From NCBI GenBank assembly GCA_040905805.1, contig JBBDQS010000114.1, positions 61,410-97,968 on the forward strand: a stretch of 36,559 nucleotides of DNA, given 5' to 3'. Position numbers and translations under genes: made by a program. Below, in pieces: positions 32,412 through 36,559 of the stretch (position 1 is its first letter; every line of letters starts with the position of its first letter). The notes below the pieces were generated by a model, which was not told the origin of the DNA, made no database searches, and saw only the letters and a list, made by a program, of their open reading frames with translations. The stretch is from Egibacteraceae bacterium. Its GTDB lineage: Bacteria; Actinomycetota; Nitriliruptoria; Euzebyales; Egibacteraceae.

Positions 32412-33107
32412 ATGCACGTGCGCCGCCACCGCCGGGCGGTGGTCGCGAGCGTCGGTGGCGCCCTGCTCGCCGGCTCCTGGCTCGCCCTTCGCCGCCCCGC
32501 CGTGCAGCGCATGGACGTCCGGGTGGGCGACGCCATCCGCCGGTCCGGGTCGCCGCCGCTCGAACGGCTCGACCGGGCCGTCACGCGCACCACCGACCTC
32601 GGCTCGATGTACGCGGTGGCCGGCATGGCCGCGGTGCTGGCCGCGGTCGGCCGGCCCCGCATGGCGACCGACGTGTTCGGGGTGGGCACCCTGGCCTGGC
32701 TGGTGGCGCAGGGCAGCAAGACCGGGGTGCGCCGGCAGCGGCCGTACGAAGCCGACGGCGTCCGTCGCCTCATCGCCCCGCCGACCGGTTCCTCCTACCC
32801 GTCCGGCCACGCGGCCGTCTGGGTGGCGGTGACTGCCGTGGTCGCCGAGCAGGTCCGACCCGCGGCCGCACCGCTCGTGCGGGTGCTCGGGGCCTACGTG
32901 CCCCTGAGCCGGGTCTACGTCGGGGTGCACTACCCCACCGATGTCATCGGGGGGGCAGGGCTCGGGCTCGTCCTCGGCTCGGTGTGGCGCATGGCGGTGA
33001 CCGCGCCCGAGGTCAGCCTGGGGCGTCTGGGGCGCCTGGGGCGGCCGCGACGCTCGCCGGGTGGACCTGCGTCGGACCGCGCGGGCCGGCCAAACCCCAC
33101 CGGGTGA
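32412..33107 (+). CDS. PAP2-type phosphatase
   Basis: Membrane phosphatase of the PAP2/undecaprenyl-pyrophosphatase superfamily, 231 residues. The three catalytic motifs are present: KTGVRRQRPY (C1), SSYPSGHAAV with catalytic His (C2) and SRVYVGVHYPTDVIGG (C3). Four to five hydrophobic helices surround them. It probably acts on a lipid phosphate such as undecaprenyl or phosphatidate. The last 30 residues (a 9-nt repeat coding LGRLGRLGR, then a Pro/Arg tail) overlap the 3' end of the convergent glycosyltransferase gene by 95 bp, an unusually long overlap; the end of one of the two genes may have drifted. Confidence 0.85.
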   Translation: MHVRRHRRAVVASVGGALLAGSWLALRRPAVQRMDVRVGDAIRRSGSPPLERLDRAVTRTTDLGSMYAVAGMAAVLAAVGRPRMATDVFGVGTLAWLVAQGSKTGVRRQRPYEADGVRRLIAPPTGSSYPSGHAAVWVAVTAVVAEQVRPAAAPLVRVLGAYVPLSRVYVGVHYPTDVIGGAGLGLVLGSVWRMAVTAPEVSLGRLGRLGRPRRSPGGPASDRAGRPNPTG

Positions 33108-33792
33108 CCCGCCAGACCGCCTCGGCGACGACCGTTCGGCTGAGCTTGCTCGTGCCCTCGCGCCGCTCGGTGAAGGTGATGGGGATCTCGACCAGCCGGA
33201 AGCCCGCACGCCAGGCCCGCAGCGCCGTCTCCAGCTGGAAGGCGTAGCCGTCGGACTCGATGACGGCCAGGCCGATCGCGGACAGCACCGGCCGACGAAA
33301 CGCCCGGAAGCCCGACGTGGCGTCGCGCACGTGCAATCCCGTGAGCGCGTGCACGTAGCGGTTGCCGCCCTCCGAGAGGACGCGCCGGTGCCACGGCCAC
33401 GCCACGACATGCCCGCCGGGGACGTACCGGGAACCGATGACCAGGTCGGCACCCCCCAGCGCGTGGAAGAGGCTCGGGAGATCGGCCGGGTCGTGGGAGC
33501 CGTCGGCGTCCATCTCCGCCAGGGCCTCGAACCCCCGGTCCAGCCCCCAACCCAGCCCGGCCCGGTAGGCCGCTCCCAACCCGTCCTTGGCGGGGCGGTG
33601 CAGCACATGCACCCGGGCACTGTCCGTCGCCAGGTCGTCCGCCAGCGCCCCGGTGCCGTCGGGCGACGCATCGTCCACCACCAGCACGTCGTACGCGTCG
33701 CCCGCGTCGAGGGCACCGCGGACCACCGCGACGATCGACGCGGCCTCGTTGTACGTGGGGATCACAACGAGGCCGCGCCCGGCGATTCCCAC
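33013..33792 (-). CDS. Polyprenol-phosphate mannose synthase-like GT2
   Basis: Family-2 glycosyltransferase of 259 residues, closest in pattern to dolichol/polyprenol monophosphomannose synthase (Ppm1/DPM1), which moves mannose from GDP-mannose to polyprenyl phosphate. LVVIPTYNEAASI, LVVDDASPDGTGAL and EMDADGSHDP are the nucleotide- and metal-binding motifs; GSRYVPGG and VEIPITFTERREGTSKLS are typical of DPM1. There is no C-terminal membrane domain, so it is the soluble or peripheral form. GTG 33792 is used; it lies in a 19-bp sequence repeated at 33864. Its 3' end overlaps the PAP2 gene. Confidence 0.88.
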   Translation of the reverse strand: MGIAGRGLVVIPTYNEAASIVAVVRGALDAGDAYDVLVVDDASPDGTGALADDLATDSARVHVLHRPAKDGLGAAYRAGLGWGLDRGFEALAEMDADGSHDPADLPSLFHALGGADLVIGSRYVPGGHVVAWPWHRRVLSEGGNRYVHALTGLHVRDATSGFRAFRRPVLSAIGLAVIESDGYAFQLETALRAWRAGFRLVEIPITFTERREGTSKLSRTVVAEAVWRVTRWGLAGPRGPTQVHPASVAAAPGAPDAPG

Positions 33793-33882
33793 GTCAGTAC
33801 GCCATGGCGGTCGCTGCGCGACCGCCCCAACCGGCACAGCGGAGAATCGCCTCCGCTGGCGCTCCGGCGATTCCCACGTCAG
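33779..33882. repeat. 19-bp direct repeats around a double hairpin
   Basis: CCGGCGATTCCCACGTCAG occurs at 33779-33797 and again at 33864-33882. The first copy contains the glycosyltransferase start codon and the second the mrp stop codon. Between them lies a perfect 9-bp hairpin GGCGGTCGC / GCGACCGCC (33806-33826, loop TGC) and the REP-like repeat. The structure could also end mrp transcription. Confidence 0.75.
33831..33873 (+). repeat. REP-like 43-bp repeat, copy 1
   Basis: Starts CCGGCACAGCGG and ends with the palindromic pair GAATCGCC / GGCGATTC (8-bp arms). A second copy, inverted, with one mismatch lies at 36515-36557. Intergenic position, conserved tail plus hairpin are REP-like. Confidence 0.8.
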
Positions 33883-34994
33883 CCCATGAGGGGCAGCGAC
33901 TTGCCGATCATGGACGCCTTGCGCTTGGCGAGGCCGCTGGCGATGTCGATGAGCGCACGGCTGGCCGGTGCGTCCGGGTGGGACACCACCAGGGGCACGC
34001 CGGCGTCGGCGCCCTCCCGCAGTCGTTCGTCGATGGGGATCGATCCGAGCAGATCGGTGTCGAGCTCGGCGGCCAGCAGCTTGCCCCCGCCCTCGCCGAA
34101 GATGCGGTACTCCTTGCCGGTGTCCGGCGCGATGAAGACCGCCATGTTCTCGATCACCCCGCCGATGTGCATGCCGGTCTGCGCCGTGGTCTGGCCCGCG
34201 CGCAGCGCCACCCGCTGTGCCGCCTGCTGCGGGGTGGTCACGATCAGCATGTCGGCGTTGGGCAGCATCTGCGCAAGCGAGATGGCGATGTCGCCGGTGC
34301 CGGGCGGCAGGTCGCAGAGCAGGAAATCCAGGTCGCCCCAGAACACGTCGGCGAGGAACTGCTGCAGCGCTCGGTGCAGCATCGGTCCGCGCCAGATGAC
34401 GGGGCGCTCGGCGTCGATGAAGAAGCCGATGGAGATGACCTTGCAGCCGTGGGCGCGCAGCGGCATCACCATGTTCTCGAACGCGACCGGGCGACCGGTG
34501 GCACCGATCATGCGCGGGATCGAGTACCCCCAGATGTCCGCGTCCAGGATGCCGACGCTCTTGCCCATCCCGGCCAGCGCGACGGCCAGGTTCGCGGTGA
34601 TCGACGACTTGCCGACACCGCCCTTGCCGCTGGCGACGGCGAGCACCTTGGTCTCCGAGTCCATCTGCGCGAAGGGGATCACCGGGTCCGCCCCACCGGG
34701 GGCGGGCTTGTTCGGGCGGACCTTCGCGACGTAGGCGCCACGCTGCTCGTCGCTCATCGCGCGCAGCTCGACCGTGACGTCCGACACGCCCTCCAGGGCC
34801 GTCAGGGCCTGGCCGACCTCCCGCGTGAGCTGGTCCTTCGCCGGGTGCCGCGGGATCGTGAGCAACAGGACGACCCGCACCGAGCCCCGGTCCTCCTCGA
34901 CGTGGTCGACCATCCCCATCTCGGTGATCGGTCTGCCGACATCGGGATCCGCGACGCTGGCAAGGGCTTGCAGCATCCGCTCGGTTGACGGCAC
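33879..34994 (-). CDS. mrp: Mrp/ApbC-family Fe-S carrier ATPase
   Basis: 371-residue P-loop ATPase that is thought to carry iron-sulfur clusters to target proteins. Residues 5-80 are the MIP18/DUF59 domain (ALASVADPDVGRPITEMGMV). The deviant Walker A GKGGVGK is at 123-129, followed by GILDADIWGYSIPRM and LLCDLPPGTGDIAIS. The CxxC motif that holds the bridging cluster in many relatives is absent: the loop reads ENMAVFIAPDTGKEYRIFG, as is common in actinobacterial Mrp. GTG 34994 follows GAGGAG and begins the first domain; the in-frame sequence upstream is not conserved. Mrp also lies in this neighbourhood in mycobacteria. Confidence 0.92.
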   Translation of the reverse strand: MPSTERMLQALASVADPDVGRPITEMGMVDHVEEDRGSVRVVLLLTIPRHPAKDQLTREVGQALTALEGVSDVTVELRAMSDEQRGAYVAKVRPNKPAPGGADPVIPFAQMDSETKVLAVASGKGGVGKSSITANLAVALAGMGKSVGILDADIWGYSIPRMIGATGRPVAFENMVMPLRAHGCKVISIGFFIDAERPVIWRGPMLHRALQQFLADVFWGDLDFLLCDLPPGTGDIAISLAQMLPNADMLIVTTPQQAAQRVALRAGQTTAQTGMHIGGVIENMAVFIAPDTGKEYRIFGEGGGKLLAAELDTDLLGSIPIDERLREGADAGVPLVVSHPDAPASRALIDIASGLAKRKASMIGKSLPLMG

Positions 34995-35139
34995 GACGGG
35001 CTCCTCAGCTGGCAGGCGGGCTGGCGGGGCGGAGCAGGCGCACAGACGGCGCGATCGCATCGTAACGGCCGCCGGGCAGGCCCGCAGATCCCCCCGCCTT
35101 CCGCTGCATGGTGTGCTCGGGATGGCAGGCCGGGTCGGC

Positions 35140-35145
35140 TAAGGT
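35140..35145 (+). promoter_or_regulatory. Leaderless -10 box for lipoprotein
   Basis: TAAGGT ends 7 nt before ATG 35153 and no Shine-Dalgarno is seen, so the mRNA should begin at or next to the start codon. Confidence 0.45.
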
Positions 35146-35152
35146 GCCCCCG

Positions 35153-35875
35153 ATGTGGGCGCGGTGGGTGTTGGCGGGCGTGACCCTGCTGTGCGCGGGC
35201 TGCCAGCTCCAGATGGACCTCGCCCTCACGTTCGACCGCGACGGTGCGGGCGACCTGGCCGTGGCGGTGACCGCCGACCCCGCCCTGCAGGCCATGGCGC
35301 GGTCGGCCGGCGCGGACCCCCTGCGGGAGCTGGCCGCCGCCGGCGAGGAGCTGGCCGACCGGGGATGGCAGACGTCGGACACCGTCGATGACCAGGGGAT
35401 GCGCACCGTCACGCTGTCCGCGGACTTTACGGGGCCCCGCGTGTTCGAGCAGCTCGCCGAGCAGCTGGCGATGGCCCTGTCGTCCCCCGAGGTCGACCTG
35501 CTCACCCCGCTGACCCTCACCGTCGACGACGAGCAGCTGCTCCTGGCGGGGGCCGCGAGCCTGCGACCCACCGAGGTGGTGGCGGAGCTCGGGCTGACCC
35601 CTGAGCAGGCGGTGGCGTTGCTCCGCGACGAGGACGGGTTCGCCTACACCGTGGCGGTCGACATGCCCGGCGAGGTGCTCGACACGACCGCCGACAGGCA
35701 GGAGGACGGGACGCTGCGCTGGACCGTCGAGCCCGGCGAGCAGGTCAGGATCCACGCCGTCGGCCGGCGTCCCGGACCGCCGATGTGGCCGCTGGTGGTG
35801 GGTGCGCTCGCCGGGCTCGTGGTCGCTGCGGTGGTCCTGCGCCGCCTCGCGGTCGTGCGCCGCCGATCCGGCTGA
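35153..35875 (+). CDS. LppM-like membrane lipoprotein
   Basis: 240-residue exported protein. A short signal peptide ends in LLCAGC, a lipobox with cysteine rather than leucine at -3; lipidation of Cys17 is likely. The mature part begins QLQMDLALTFDRDGAGDLAV, which matches the LppM/DUF3153 type of beta-rich domain known from mycobacterial LppM, and continues with alternating strands up to about residue 200. A C-terminal membrane helix (MWPLVVGALAGLVVAAVVL) and basic tail follow, so both ends are membrane-bound. Start ATG 35153 fits the leaderless promoter. Role in envelope is inferred from location only. Confidence 0.75.
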   Translation: MWARWVLAGVTLLCAGCQLQMDLALTFDRDGAGDLAVAVTADPALQAMARSAGADPLRELAAAGEELADRGWQTSDTVDDQGMRTVTLSADFTGPRVFEQLAEQLAMALSSPEVDLLTPLTLTVDDEQLLLAGAASLRPTEVVAELGLTPEQAVALLRDEDGFAYTVAVDMPGEVLDTTADRQEDGTLRWTVEPGEQVRIHAVGRRPGPPMWPLVVGALAGLVVAAVVLRRLAVVRRRSG

Positions 35876-35918
35876 CCGCCGGCGGAACCCCGGCGCGCCC
35901 GGTGGCGTCTCAACCCGC

Positions 35919-36509
35919 ATGACCAGACCCGCGCACCCCCGCGTCCCACGGCCGGCCGCTGCGGCGGCGACGGTCCTGGTCGCCGTCGCCCTGCTGGCCC
36001 TGCCGGCGGCGCCGGCGCTGGCGTGCAGCTGCATCGAGATGACCGAGGAAGAAGCGTTGGACGGTGCGACGGCGGTCTTCACGGGCACGCTCGTCGAGTA
36101 TCGGCCACCACCCACGGTCACGTCGTCGATGGACCCGGCGACCTGGGTGTTCCACGTCCACGAGGTGCACAAGGGCTCCGTCGACCGGCCCCGCCAGGAG
36201 GTGACCAGCGCCGTCTCCAGCGCCAGCTGCGGGTTGGACCCGCCCGAGCGCCGGCGCACCTACCGGGTCTACGCCGACGCCGCCGGTGAGGGCGCCGCTC
36301 TCACCGCGTCGCTGTGCGGCGGCACGCACATCGTGGCCGACCAACCGGTGCCCGACCAGGTCGAGCCCCCCGCCCCCGAGGGCGACGGGGCGCTGCGCGT
36401 GACCGGCCGGGGCGGTGGCGTGATGCTGGTCGTCGGCGTGGGCGCCGGCCTGGCGGGCGCGGCCGGCCTCGCCGGGCTCGTGTGGTGGCGCCGTCGATCC
36501 GAGCCCTGA
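35919..36509 (+). CDS. Secreted Cys-containing TIMP-like protein
   Basis: 196-residue exported protein. Signal peptide with cleavage after PALA leaves a mature N-terminus starting CSCIEM, followed by ALDGATAVFTGTLVEYRPPP, TWVFHVHEVHKGSVD and a paired SCGLD / LCGG further on. An N-terminal C-x-C, a F-x-G strand and later partner cysteines resemble the netrin/TIMP-like fold of bacterial secreted proteins. A C-terminal membrane helix (VMLVVGVGAGLAGAAGLAGL) and RRR tail anchor it to the outer face. Function unknown. ATG 35919 is the only start giving a signal peptide. Confidence 0.7.
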   Translation: MTRPAHPRVPRPAAAAATVLVAVALLALPAAPALACSCIEMTEEEALDGATAVFTGTLVEYRPPPTVTSSMDPATWVFHVHEVHKGSVDRPRQEVTSAVSSASCGLDPPERRRTYRVYADAAGEGAALTASLCGGTHIVADQPVPDQVEPPAPEGDGALRVTGRGGGVMLVVGVGAGLAGAAGLAGLVWWRRRSEP

Positions 36510-36514
36510 CCCGT

Positions 36515-36557
36515 GAATCGCCGGAGCGCCAGCGGAGGCGATTCACCGCTGTGCCGG
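36515..36557 (-). repeat. REP-like 43-bp repeat, copy 2
   Basis: Inverted copy of 33831-33873 with one mismatch, 5 bp after the stop codon of the last gene. The palindrome GAATCGCC / GGCGATTC is intact. The window ends two bases later, so further copies may follow. Confidence 0.8.
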
Positions 36558-36559
36558 GT

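Overview
The window is very GC-rich with strongly biased third codon positions, frequent GTG starts, TANNNT -10 boxes placed 7-8 nt before start codons (leaderless mRNAs), a SigE-RseA-HtrA-TatB-Mrp gene order like that of mycobacteria, and DUF3151. It is actinobacterial chromosome. A red-type RuBisCO operon makes a deep-branching autotrophic or facultatively autotrophic actinobacterium (for example the Nitriliruptoria/Egibacter side) a reasonable guess; the exact taxon is inference.

Layout. 1-2.6 kb: a SAM methyltransferase, a decayed PIG-V-like mannosyltransferase, an unrecognised gene and a leaderless VapBC-type toxin-antitoxin pair. 2.9-6.7 kb: an SbcD/SbcC-type nuclease pair with a 4-nt overlap. 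6.7-11.3 kb: DUF3151, then cbbR divergent from cbbL-cbbS-cbbX (RuBisCO and its red-type activase), with nested inverted repeats in the control region. 11.3-16.9 kb: a lipoprotein, a sodium:solute symporter under a TPP riboswitch, a cupin, leucyl aminopeptidase, a hot-dog thioesterase and a membrane protein.

16.87-27.37 kb is accessory DNA made of two adjacent integrations. The first is a decayed 2.4-kb island without a recombinase, bounded by a 17-bp direct repeat at the 3' end of the membrane-protein gene; it carries frameshifted fragments and three small uncharacterised genes. Only 13 bp separate its right repeat from the remnant of an EVE-domain gene, which is split by an 8.0-kb element with a large serine integrase. 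The two halves of the EVE gene (C-terminal end at 19273-19359, N-terminal part at 27362-27721, both minus strand) join in frame through a 2-bp core, and the rejoined element ends give an attP with dyad symmetry. The element holds integrase, a zinc-ribbon protein, a replication-type AAA ATPase with small coupled genes, a palindrome-rich noncoding block, a small terminase subunit and an HK97-fold capsid protein. It has no large terminase, portal, prohead protease or tail gene. This resembles phiRv1-type mycobacterial elements or capsid-carrying phage satellites, and it is the most interesting part of the window.

27.7-36.5 kb returns to conserved chromosome: an O-methyltransferase divergent from an envelope-stress operon (SigE-like ECF sigma, zinc anti-sigma, RseB-like sensor, HtrA protease), TatB, a PAP2 phosphatase, a polyprenol-phosphate-mannose-synthase-like glycosyltransferase, an Mrp ATPase, an LppM-like lipoprotein and a secreted Cys-rich protein. 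A 43-bp REP-like repeat occurs at 33831-33873 and, inverted, at the right edge. No rRNA, tRNA or CRISPR array was seen.
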